Below are positions 1 through 6,413 of a stretch of 16,073 bases of DNA, piece after piece. This stretch comes from an uncultured Collinsella sp. (GTDB taxonomy: Bacteria; Actinomycetota; Coriobacteriia; Coriobacteriales; Coriobacteriaceae). Location: contig CALBBA010000181.1 in the NCBI GenBank assembly GCA_937926755.1, positions 1 through 16,073 of the forward strand, given 5' to 3'. A program made the position numbers and the translations under genes. How positions within the stretch are numbered: position 1 is the first letter of the stretch; every line of letters begins with the position of its first letter. Below the pieces are notes generated by a model that worked only from the letters and a program-made list of their open reading frames with translations, did no database searches and was not told where the DNA came from.

Positions 1-34
1 GGAACGGGCGGGGCAGGTAGCATCCGCCGCAGGC

Positions 35-1402
35 TTGGAGCCGGGGGACGCAGCGCTCGTCCGCGAGCTCATGACCGTCTGGCGCGAGCACCGCGCCAGC
101 AACCTCGAGCGCGAGGACTACTACCTCGGGCACGTGTCGGTGAAGGACCTCGGCATCGCCATGCCGGCGAGCCTCGCCAAGGAGATCAACCCGCGCGTGG
201 ACTGGCCCCGCAAGGCCGTGCACGCCCTGGCGGACCGCTCCATCTTCAACGGCTTCACCTGCAACGACGAGCAGACGAGTAAGGCCCTTCGAGCCATCTG
301 CGAGTCGAACCAGCTGGAGCGCCTCTACCGCAAGAACCTCATCGGCGAGCTGAAGCACTGCTGCGGGTTCTGGACCGTGACGGATGGCGGCGGATACCCG
401 GTCATCTCGGCGTACCCCGCCACAGCGGCGGCGGCGCTCTGGGACGATGCCCGCAAGGCCATCAGGGCGGGGCTCGTCGTGGCGGAGTCCAAGAAGATGC
501 CAGGCGACGCGGAGCGCGTGCCGACCGTGGTGCACCTTCTCACCGCCGACAGCCTCGTGGTGCTCACGCGCGACGGCGGCTCATGGGTCGCCGAGTACCG
601 CGGGCACTCGATGGGGCGCTGCCTCATGGAGCCGATGGCGCACGGCGCGACGCTCGAGCGCCCCTTCGGCACCTCGCGCATCAGCCGCTCCGTCATGAGC
701 ATCACCGACGACGCGATCCGCCAGCGCGCCCGCATGGAGGTCGCCGCCGAGGCCGCGACCCTGCCGCAGACGTGGCTTCTGGGAACCTACAAGAAGATGC
801 TCAACGACGGCAACAAGTACGACGCCTCGATGGGCGCCGTGAACGAGATCACCAAAGACCCGGACGGCGACAAGCCGACGGTCTGGCAGTCCGCGCAGCT
901 GCAGATGGCGCCGCTCACGGAGTACCTGCGCCAGCTCGCCTGCCAGATGTCGGCAGTGACCAACGTGCCGGTCAGCTTCTTCGGCGTGTCGAACGACAAC
1001 CCGTCCTCCTCGGACGCTATCGCCGCGTCCCTCGAGCCCCTGGTCATCGACGCGAAGAACCTCAACCGCGACAACGGCACGGCGCTGCGCAACGTGGCCT
1101 ACATGGCGCTCGCCGTGGCGAACGGCACCGACTTCGCCACCGAGCGCGACGCGGGGCATGAGATCAACCCGCGATTCCTGTCCCCGGCGTACCCGTCCAC
1201 GGTGAGCCTGTCAGACGCGCTGCTCAAGCAGGTGCAGGCGCTCCCCAAGCTCGCCAACTCCACGGTCGCCTACGAGATGCTCGACTACACGGACGAGCAG
1301 ATCCAGCGCATCGAGTCGGATGCCAAGAAGGCGCAGGCGAGCGCGGCTATCGCATCGCTGTTCGAGCCGAAGGAGGGCGAGAATGGCGGCGGTGCCGACT
1401 AG
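35..1402 (+). CDS. Phage portal protein, SPP1 Gp6-like; 5' end uncertain
   Basis: The portal forms the ring at one capsid vertex through which DNA is packaged and to which the neck and tail attach. The N-terminal part (EDYYLGHVSVKDLG, then NPRVDWPRKAVHALADR and IFNGF) matches the opening of SPP1 Gp6-type portals in Gram-positive and actinobacterial phages. The rest has the expected mixed alpha/beta body, and about 455 residues is normal for the family. The start is unclear. The TTG at 35 is the first possible start in the window, but the frame is open to the left edge (from base 2) and no good Shine-Dalgarno is seen. An ATG at 71 is an alternative, and the true start may lie outside the window. 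The gene overlaps the next by 20 bases, as expected for translationally coupled head genes. Portal identity is fairly sure; the start is not. Confidence 0.85.
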   Translation: MEPGDAALVRELMTVWREHRASNLEREDYYLGHVSVKDLGIAMPASLAKEINPRVDWPRKAVHALADRSIFNGFTCNDEQTSKALRAICESNQLERLYRKNLIGELKHCCGFWTVTDGGGYPVISAYPATAAAALWDDARKAIRAGLVVAESKKMPGDAERVPTVVHLLTADSLVVLTRDGGSWVAEYRGHSMGRCLMEPMAHGATLERPFGTSRISRSVMSITDDAIRQRARMEVAAEAATLPQTWLLGTYKKMLNDGNKYDASMGAVNEITKDPDGDKPTVWQSAQLQMAPLTEYLRQLACQMSAVTNVPVSFFGVSNDNPSSSDAIAASLEPLVIDAKNLNRDNGTALRNVAYMALAVANGTDFATERDAGHEINPRFLSPAYPSTVSLSDALLKQVQALPKLANSTVAYEMLDYTDEQIQRIESDAKKAQASAAIASLFEPKEGENGGGAD

Positions 1403-2654
1403 CCTGCTGGACGAGCTGACCGATGAGGTGAACGCGCTGTCGGCAGACGCCCAGGCGAAGGTGAGGCCGGCGCTCGAGTCCCTGCTGTCGAGCTGGGAGC
1501 GCGGCGGTGGCGGCGATGTCGCCGCTCTCCGCGAGAGGGCCTACGAGACGATCGAGACGGTGCTCGGGTACTACGCCGACACGTGCGCCGCCGCCAGGGC
1601 AGCCGAATACTACGACGCGGTCAGGGCGTCGCAGGGCTTCCCCGGGAAGTACCGGGCGGTCGCCGAGTCCATGCGAGACCCGGACGCCACGCTCGGCGCG
1701 GTTAGATATTTCATCGGCAAGGTCGTCGAGGGCGCCCCCGAGGTCTTTGTCTCGCGGTGCGTCACGAGGGTCGACGAGGAGATCAGGCGCGCCGCCAACA
1801 GGTGCGTCGCCCACAACGCGCGCAAAGACCCGGCGAAGCCGTGGTACGCCCGCGTTCCCCGTGGCGAGACGTGCGGGTTCTGCCTCATGCTCGCGTCGTT
1901 CGGCTTCTACGCCAAGACCGAGGAGGCGGCCGAACACTCGCACGCGCACTGCGACTGCCGAATCGTTCCCGGCTTCGACGGGGTGACGACGGTCAGGGGA
2001 TACGACCCTGACGGGATGTACGAGAGGTATAACGACTGCCTGGCCGCGCTCGGAGGCCGCGACGGCATCGCCTCCGACTGGTACGCAATGCCGGAGGACG
2101 AACGCGAAGCGCTCGTGAGGCGCCACGGCAACAAGGAGGGGAAGGCGTACACCGCCTACCTCAACAACCGCGTCGCATCCGAGATAGAGCTACGCGACCC
2201 GTCCTGGTACGCGGGCGGCGAGCATAAGGGCATAACGTTCACGGACGATGCGGTGAGGCGCGACAAGGTAAAGAGGTGGAGGGTAGACCCCGGAGAGAGG
2301 AGAACCGCAGAGAAGCTGGCGGCACTGGGCTACAAGACCGAGTTCTGGGAAGACGAGGTGCACCTGAAGAGCGAGAACGCGCAGGGAAAAACGACCGTAA
2401 GCCGCGCCGACCTGTCCACGGGCATCGAAATCAAGACCGTGTACACGTCGAAATCGGAGAACACGTTCAAGTCGCACATGAAGTCCGTGGCCAACAAGAG
2501 CGGGGTGCGGTTCTCCGTCTTCGACGTCAGCGAGAACAAGTCGGTCACCGACAGCCAAGCCGAAGCGTGGATACGCAAGTACATGAAGAGGTACGGAATC
2601 TCTGAGGTGCGGATGCTGGGGCACGACGGGTCGCTCCAAACGATAAAAAAATAG
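1383..2654 (+). CDS. MuF-like minor capsid protein with C-terminal nuclease-like (CdiA-C type) domain
   Basis: This is a 423-residue protein directly after the portal, the usual place of MuF (SPP1 Gp7-like) minor head proteins, which sit near the portal and may be delivered with the DNA. The ATG at 1383 is preceded by AGGAGG at 1371-1376, so I prefer it to the upstream in-frame ATG at 1320. Residues 1-160 are helical. A cysteine/histidine cluster follows (C164-G-F-C167, then H185, H187, H189, C190, C192), as in actinophage MuF-type proteins and possibly metal-binding. From about residue 300 the character changes. A helix contains E310, and an acidic motif follows: D343, then E349-I-K351, reading ADLSTGIEIKT. 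That is the D...ExK pattern of PD-(D/E)XK nucleases and resembles CdiA C-terminal tRNase domains. The codons here (AGG, AGA, GTA, AAA runs) are more AT-rich than in the first 280 residues. MuF proteins fused to polymorphic toxin domains are known in temperate phages; nuclease or toxin activity here is inferred. No immunity gene follows. Confidence 0.82.
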   Translation: MAAVPTSLLDELTDEVNALSADAQAKVRPALESLLSSWERGGGGDVAALRERAYETIETVLGYYADTCAAARAAEYYDAVRASQGFPGKYRAVAESMRDPDATLGAVRYFIGKVVEGAPEVFVSRCVTRVDEEIRRAANRCVAHNARKDPAKPWYARVPRGETCGFCLMLASFGFYAKTEEAAEHSHAHCDCRIVPGFDGVTTVRGYDPDGMYERYNDCLAALGGRDGIASDWYAMPEDEREALVRRHGNKEGKAYTAYLNNRVASEIELRDPSWYAGGEHKGITFTDDAVRRDKVKRWRVDPGERRTAEKLAALGYKTEFWEDEVHLKSENAQGKTTVSRADLSTGIEIKTVYTSKSENTFKSHMKSVANKSGVRFSVFDVSENKSVTDSQAEAWIRKYMKRYGISEVRMLGHDGSLQTIKK

Positions 2655-2700
2655 GCGGGAGCTGCATGTCTCAATAGGTGAGTCAAACAGCTTCCGCCTA
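2652..2700. repeat. Long imperfect inverted repeat overlapping the MuF stop codon
   Basis: The arms at 2652-2664 (TAGGCGGGAGCTG) and 2688-2700 (CAGCTTCCGCCTA) pair over 13 bases with one G-T wobble. The 23-base loop holds a smaller CTCA/TGAG pair (2670-2673 with 2679-2682). The left arm begins in the MuF stop codon. No T-run follows the right arm, so it is not a classic intrinsic terminator by itself, although one lies about 20 bases downstream. It could protect the 3' end of a transcript, attenuate transcription, or mark the edge of an exchanged toxin cassette. The structure is plain in the sequence; the role is unknown. Confidence 0.7.
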
Positions 2701-2718
2701 ACCCCATCATATCGCATG

Positions 2719-2740
2719 GCCGCCCACGGGCGGCTTTTTT
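2719..2740 (+). terminator. Intrinsic-terminator-like hairpin inside the structural operon
   Basis: GCCGCCC (2719-2725) and GGGCGGC (2728-2734) form a GC stem, realistically 6 bp with a CACG loop, followed by six Ts (2735-2740). This is the standard form of a rho-independent terminator on the + strand. It lies between the MuF gene and the scaffold gene, so capsid and tail genes downstream would need read-through, antitermination or their own promoter. Confidence 0.7.
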
Positions 2741-2799
2741 CATGCCGAAAAACGCCAAACAGGCCAAATCTCACGCCCGTAGGACACTGCCGCGCGACA

Positions 2800-2871
2800 G
2801 GGCCGCACGGCCCGAAACGCACATCTAAGGGGCTCGGCCGCACGGCTGGCCCGACGGGCCGCACGGTCCGG
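2800..2871. repeat. Cluster of small GC hairpins with a repeated 10-mer in the scaffold leader
   Basis: GGCCGCACGG occurs three times, at 2801-2810, 2836-2845 and 2857-2866. Each copy is nearly self-complementary with its flanks (for example GGGCC-GCAC-GGCCC at 2800-2813). A fourth palindrome, GGCCCGACGGGCC, occupies 2848-2860. The cluster fills the untranslated leader just before the scaffold Shine-Dalgarno. It may be a structured leader or a protein-binding array, or simply low-complexity GC sequence. I see no -10/-35 promoter in 2741-2884, and nothing else in this gap. Confidence 0.55.
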
Positions 2872-2884
2872 GAAAGGACGCGAC

Positions 2885-3343
2885 ATGGCAGCAGAGACCA
2901 ACACGGAGCCCACGGGCGGTACGGAGCCGACCGGGGGCGAGGAGCCCGACTACAAGGCGCTCTACGAGGCCGAGAAGGCGCACTCCCGCAAGTGGGAGAA
3001 GCAGGCCAAGGCCAACAAGGGCGCGGCAAGCGCACTCGACGAGGCCAACCAGGCGAAGAAGACCGCCGACGAGAAGGTCGCGGAGCTCGAGAAGCGACTC
3101 GACGCCAAGGAGAAGGCCGAGGCGCGAGCCAAGACCGCCGCCAAGGTCGCGCAGGAGAAGGGAGTCCCCGCCGAGCTCATCGTCGGCGAGGACGAGGAGA
3201 GCATGGCCGCATGGTGCGACAAGATGCTCGCCGCATTCAAGACAAAGCCCGCGCCGCGAGTGGAGAAGCCCGGCAGCTTCGACAAGGGCGGCAAGGGCGG
3301 GGACGAGGCGCTGCGAGACTTCGCCAAGCGCCTCCTGAAGTAA
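2885..3343 (+). CDS. Capsid scaffold protein
   Basis: This is a 152-residue, highly charged protein directly upstream of the major capsid gene, the standard position of the internal scaffold that guides procapsid assembly and is then removed. The N-terminus is disordered and rich in Thr, Gly and Glu (NTEPTGGTEPTGGEEP). Residues ~20-95 are Lys/Glu/Ala-rich and predicted coiled coil. A linker follows, and the short basic C-terminal helix (EALRDFAKRLLK) is typical of the scaffold end that contacts capsid protein. The ATG at 2885 follows GGAAAGGA at 2871-2878. No separate maturation protease is visible between portal and capsid, so the scaffold probably leaves without head protease cleavage or is cut by something outside this window. 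Assignment is by composition, length and position. Confidence 0.85.
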   Translation: MAAETNTEPTGGTEPTGGEEPDYKALYEAEKAHSRKWEKQAKANKGAASALDEANQAKKTADEKVAELEKRLDAKEKAEARAKTAAKVAQEKGVPAELIVGEDEESMAAWCDKMLAAFKTKPAPRVEKPGSFDKGGKGGDEALRDFAKRLLK

Positions 3344-3368
3344 GCCAAACCCGAAGAAAGGCACAGAA

Positions 3369-4256
3369 ATGGCTGCAAACGACACCCAGAAAATCAAGCT
3401 GCCGTCCAGCGTGGTCTCCACCATCATCGGCAAGGTGAAGGACACCTCCACCATCGCCACGCTGAGCCCCAGCACGCCGCAGAAGTTCGCCGACACGACC
3501 TACCTCGTGTTCAACCCGACCGCAGAGGCCGAGGTCGTCGCCGAGGGCGGCAAGAAGTCCGGCTCCGAGATCTCCACCGACCCCGTGGTCGCAAAGCGCG
3601 CCAAGATCGTCACGACCACGCGCGTCTCCGACGAGCTGAAGTGGGCCGACGAGGACAACCAGCTGGAGATCATCTCCAACATCATCGCCGACCAGACCGC
3701 CGCCGCGGGCCGCGCGCTCGACTACATCGTCTACCACGCCATCAACCCCAAGACCGGCCTCGGCCTCACGGGCTACACCGCCCTGACCGCTGACAAGGAC
3801 GTCCACAGCGTCGCCAAGACCGACTCCCCGGTCGACGACATCGACTCCCTCTCCGACGCCCTGCTCGACTACGGCATCAACGGCATCGCCATGAGCCGCC
3901 AGTTCGCCTCCGAGCTGCGCAAGCTGCGCGTGCCCGCCACCGGACAGCGCCTGTACCCCGAGGTGCCGCTGTCCCTCAACGTGGGCAACCTCGACGGCAT
4001 CCCCGCCTCCGTGTCCGGCACCGTGAACGGCCGTCTCGCAAAGACCCCGACCAAGGTCTCCGCCATCATGGGCGACTTCTCCGCCATCAAGTGGGGCATG
4101 GTCCGCGACATCACCGCCGAGGTCATCGAGTACGGCGACCCCGACAACACCGGTCAGGACCTGAAGGGCTACAACCAGATCGCCTACCGCACCGAGGCCG
4201 TGCTGGCATACGCGGTACTCGACCCGAAGGCCTTCGCCGTCCTCAAGAGCGCCTAG
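3369..4256 (+). CDS. Major capsid protein, HK97-fold
   Basis: This 295-residue protein forms the icosahedral shell. The N-terminal stretch is short and polar. Then comes the HK97-fold signature order: an E-loop-like segment (PTAEAEVVAEGGKKSGSE), a long spine helix (residues ~95-125, ADEDNQLEIISNIIADQTAA), a P-domain/A-domain region with LKKL-like helices, and a C-terminal segment ending YRTEAVLAYAVLDPKAFAVL, where many capsid proteins place the strand that closes the P domain. The length fits scaffold-dependent capsid proteins without an HK97-type delta domain. The ATG at 3369 has GAAAGG at 3356-3361. Codon use is the most biased in the window, nearly all GC-ending, as expected for the most abundant phage protein. 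Identity is strong from context and fold pattern. Confidence 0.92.
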   Translation: MAANDTQKIKLPSSVVSTIIGKVKDTSTIATLSPSTPQKFADTTYLVFNPTAEAEVVAEGGKKSGSEISTDPVVAKRAKIVTTTRVSDELKWADEDNQLEIISNIIADQTAAAGRALDYIVYHAINPKTGLGLTGYTALTADKDVHSVAKTDSPVDDIDSLSDALLDYGINGIAMSRQFASELRKLRVPATGQRLYPEVPLSLNVGNLDGIPASVSGTVNGRLAKTPTKVSAIMGDFSAIKWGMVRDITAEVIEYGDPDNTGQDLKGYNQIAYRTEAVLAYAVLDPKAFAVLKSA

Positions 4257-4267
4257 GGGGTACCGAG

Positions 4268-4465
4268 ATGGCTCAGCTAGTCCAGAAGTTCATCGTGGAG
4301 GACGCGGGCAAGGCGTCCAGCATCCTCCCGCAACACGTGGCGCTCGTCTCGCCCGACGGCAAGCCGCTCGTCGTGCCCAAGAAGGTCGCCAACCCCGGTG
4401 CCAGCCCGACCGTCGCGAAGGTCGTCCAGGCCCTCGTCGACGCCGGGATCATGGAGGCCGAGTAG
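4268..4465 (+). CDS. Small head protein, possible head fiber or decoration protein
   Basis: This is a 65-residue protein between the major capsid protein and the first connector. The start (QKFIVEDAGKASSILPQ), the phrase VALVSPDGKPLVVP and the C-terminal helix (VVQALVDAGIMEAE) resemble short phage proteins annotated as head fiber (phi29 Gp8.5-like) or capsid accessory proteins found at this position. The ATG at 4268 follows AGGGGG at 4255-4260. The protein is too short for firm domain assignment. The head-fiber label is a resemblance plus position; a decoration role is the other likely option. Confidence 0.6.
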   Translation: MAQLVQKFIVEDAGKASSILPQHVALVSPDGKPLVVPKKVANPGASPTVAKVVQALVDAGIMEAE

Positions 4466-4467
4466 CC

Positions 4468-4863
4468 ATGGCCGCGCTCGCCAGCGTGGACGACTACAAG
4501 GCCCGCTACGGCGAGCCCGCGGACTCGGCGCGCACCGAGGTGCTGCTGCAGGACGCATCCGACTTGATGCTCGCGGCATTCGAGGACCGAATCGGCGAGT
4601 ACACCGAGGGGGCGTGTCCGGCGTTCGACCGCGCCGCCCCCGCCGTGTGCTGCCTGCTCGTCAACCGCGTGCTCTCGGCACCCGCCGCGATGGCGGGGGC
4701 AACTCAGTACAGCCAGGGGGCGGGCGGATACACGGCATCGGTGACCTACGGCTCGGCGCTCGGCGAGATGTACCTAGGTAAGAGCGACCTCAGGCGCCTC
4801 GGCCTCACCGGTCAGGCGCTCGGGGCGCTCACGCCGCTGGAGAGGGGAGGGGTGACCGAATGA
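4468..4863 (+). CDS. Head-tail connector protein, Gp19/Gp15/Gp42-like
   Basis: This 131-residue protein matches the adaptor family of Gram-positive and actinobacterial phages (Gp19/Gp15/Gp42, the HK97 gp6/SPP1 gp15 class), which docks under the portal. Typical features are the opening VDDYKARYG, the first helix pair (LLQDASDLMLAAFEDRI), a hydrophobic middle helix (AAPAVCCLLVNRVLSAP), then the Gly/Tyr/Thr-rich strand (GGYTASVTYG) and a short C-terminal helix (DLRRLGL). The ATG at 4468 follows GGAGG at 4453-4457, within the end of the previous gene. Its last four bases overlap the next start (ATGA). Assignment is confident because both order and pattern agree. Confidence 0.87.
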   Translation: MAALASVDDYKARYGEPADSARTEVLLQDASDLMLAAFEDRIGEYTEGACPAFDRAAPAVCCLLVNRVLSAPAAMAGATQYSQGAGGYTASVTYGSALGEMYLGKSDLRRLGLTGQALGALTPLERGGVTE

Positions 4864-5201
4864 TGTGCCTCATATCAGGAGAGACCGTGACCGTGCGCAA
4901 TGCGGCCCAGTCGTTCGACGAGCTGGGCGAGCCTGCCGGCGAGACGGTGACCGAGACGGCGGTCGAAAACGTCGTGGTGTGCCCCGGCGCGACCGCCGAC
5001 CTCGACTCGACGCGCCCCAATGGCGTGACGGTCGCCTACACGCTCTGCTTCCCGAAGGGCGCGGACGTGAACCTCAGGGACGCGACCGTCACGGTGCGAG
5101 GCACCGACTACAAGGTGGTCGGCGACCCCAAGCGATACACCGCGGCCAACACGCCCGGCCCATGGGACCTCACCTGCGAGGTGACCCGAACCGATGGCTA
5201 A
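4860..5201 (+). CDS. Head closure (neck stopper) protein
   Basis: This is a 113-residue beta-rich protein that follows the connector in the standard neck order. The pattern SGETVTVRN...DELGEPAGETVTETAVENVVVCPG resembles head closure proteins of the SPP1 gp16/HK97 gp7 class, in which a small beta barrel plugs the connector once DNA is packaged. The start is one of two adjacent ATGs (4860 and 4863). GGGGAGGGG just upstream serves either, and the first overlaps the preceding stop by 4 bases. Function rests on position and size more than on motif. Confidence 0.75.
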   Translation: MMCLISGETVTVRNAAQSFDELGEPAGETVTETAVENVVVCPGATADLDSTRPNGVTVAYTLCFPKGADVNLRDATVTVRGTDYKVVGDPKRYTAANTPGPWDLTCEVTRTDG

Positions 5202-5484
5202 GGCGAAGTGCGAGGTCAAGATCAAGTGGAAGGGCTGGAACCGCGGCGGATACGCCGAGGTCATGAACGGCGGGGGCGTGCAGGCCATGCTCACCGAAAA
5301 GGCCAACGCCGTCGTCGCGTCCGCCAACGCATCGCTCGAGAAGAAATCCGGCGACACGGGATACGTGTGCGACGTCATGAACGGCTCCCTCGCCAAGGGG
5401 CGCTCGCTCCACACGGAGGGCGTCCACGCCTTCCGCAGCGAGAAGAAGCACAACCGCCTGCAGGCAATCTTCGGGGGTGACTGA
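5194..5484 (+). CDS. HK97 gp10-like neck/tail completion protein
   Basis: This is a 96-residue basic protein in the slot of HK97 gp10-family proteins, between head closure and tail terminator. The pattern fits the family: a long first helix (MLTEKANAVVASANAS), a central YVCDVMNG strand, and a basic tail around GVHAFRSEKKHNRLQAIFGG that resembles the family's usual V-T-x-x-x...HN-L ending. These proteins act at the head-tail joint. The ATG at 5194 overlaps the previous gene by 8 bases, with GAGGTG at 5178-5183 as ribosome site. The next gene overlaps by one base (TGATG). Confidence 0.75.
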   Translation: MAKAKCEVKIKWKGWNRGGYAEVMNGGGVQAMLTEKANAVVASANASLEKKSGDTGYVCDVMNGSLAKGRSLHTEGVHAFRSEKKHNRLQAIFGGD

Positions 5485-5825
5485 TGGACATCGAGAGGGT
5501 GGTGGCCGAGCGCCTCATGCGCGCGACCGGCATCGAGTGCGTGCTCGACGTGCCGAGCGAGAGACCCGCTGAGTTCGTCCAGGTCGCCCTCGCCGCCACG
5601 AGCGCGACGCGGTTCATCCAGTCCCCGCGAGTGCTCGCCACGTCGTGGGCGAAGACCCGCAGGCGCGCACGCGAGATCGCCGAGGCCGTCGAGCGGGCGT
5701 GCTCCGCCATCGAGGACGAGCCCAACGTGTTCTCGGCCGTGTCCGACGGCACGTACCGATGGGACGACCCCGACACGGGGACTCCCAGATACCAGACGAA
5801 CATCAACCTGACCATCTGCGAATAA
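5484..5825 (+). CDS. Tail terminator protein
   Basis: This is a 113-residue protein immediately before the major tail protein, the position of the terminator ring that caps the tail tube and joins it to the head. It starts with a helix (MDIERVVAERLMRATG), then a strand-rich section (CVLDVPSERPAEFVQVAL), a long basic helix (SWAKTRRRAREIAEAVERACSA), and ends in the strand RYQTNINLTICE, which fits the alpha/beta fold of terminators such as lambda gpU or SPP1 gp17. The start overlaps the previous stop by one base, with GGGGG at 5473-5477 as ribosome site. Sequence similarity alone is weak; order and secondary structure carry the call. Confidence 0.75.
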   Translation: MDIERVVAERLMRATGIECVLDVPSERPAEFVQVALAATSATRFIQSPRVLATSWAKTRRRAREIAEAVERACSAIEDEPNVFSAVSDGTYRWDDPDTGTPRYQTNINLTICE

Positions 5826-5834
5826 GGAGCAATC

Positions 5835-6413
5835 ATGGCAGAAAGCAACAAAAACAACGTCGCCAACGTCTCCAGCGCCAAGGGAGTAAAGGGCGGCTAC
5901 ATCTTCACCGCGCCCGTCGGTACCGCGCTGCCGACCGACTACGGGACCGCGCTGCCCACTGCGTGGAAATGCCTCGGCTACATCAGCGAGGACGGCTACG
6001 TCGAGACGCTCGACAGCGACTCCGAGGACATCAAGGACATGAACGGCGACCTCATGGCGTCGCCGCAGACCTCCCGCGTCGAGAGCGCGCAGCTCACGCT
6101 CGCCGAGATCAAGGCCGCGACCCTCAAGGTCATGTACGGCTCCGGCAACGTCAAGGACGAGGCCGGCATGATCACCGTCAAGCACAACGGCGACTCCACT
6201 GAGACGTGGCCCGCCGTGCTCGAGCTCGTGCTCAAGGACGGCCGCCGCTGGCGCAAGGTCGTGCCGCTCGCACAGTCCTCCGAGCTGGACGACCTCACCC
6301 TCGCCGTGGGCGAGCTCGCCGCGCGCGCCCTCACGGTCAAGTACCTTACCGACGATGCCGGCAACACCTGCTACGACTACATCCAGTCCACCGAGACCGC
6401 GGAGGGCAAGTAA
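5835..6413 (+). CDS. Major tail (tube) protein
   Basis: This 192-residue protein builds the tail tube from stacked hexamers. It follows a strong Shine-Dalgarno (AGGAG at 5825-5829) and precedes the tail chaperone pair, as major tail proteins do. The pattern YIFTAPVGTALPTDYGTAL then WKCLGYISEDGYVETLD is the recognised beginning of actinophage-type tube proteins. The later part (ALTVKYLTDDAGNTCYDYI) supplies the ending strands of the tube beta-sandwich. Codon use is strongly GC-ending, like the capsid protein, consistent with high expression. The stop overlaps the next start by one base (TAATG). Confidence 0.9.
   Translation: MAESNKNNVANVSSAKGVKGGYIFTAPVGTALPTDYGTALPTAWKCLGYISEDGYVETLDSDSEDIKDMNGDLMASPQTSRVESAQLTLAEIKAATLKVMYGSGNVKDEAGMITVKHNGDSTETWPAVLELVLKDGRRWRKVVPLAQSSELDDLTLAVGELAARALTVKYLTDDAGNTCYDYIQSTETAEGK

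Noticed and set aside
3..20. Possible last codons of an upstream gene (N-G-R-G-R then TAG), for example the terminase large subunit
   Set aside because: Five codons and a stop cannot be assigned to a gene; the only support is that terminase usually precedes the portal.
581..1159. Long open frames on both strands inside the portal gene
   Set aside because: Arg/Gly/His-rich products typical of shadow frames in high-GC coding DNA, with no ribosome sites or domain pattern.
2716..3438. A 240-codon + frame that starts in the non-coding gap and crosses the scaffold gene
   Set aside because: It begins inside the terminator stem, lacks a ribosome site and reads as a basic low-complexity shadow. The scaffold frame has proper start, composition and context.
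4875..6185. A 436-codon frame on the - strand under the neck and tube genes
   Set aside because: It runs antisense to five well-supported genes; its Leu/Val/Gly/Arg-rich composition is a codon-bias artefact.
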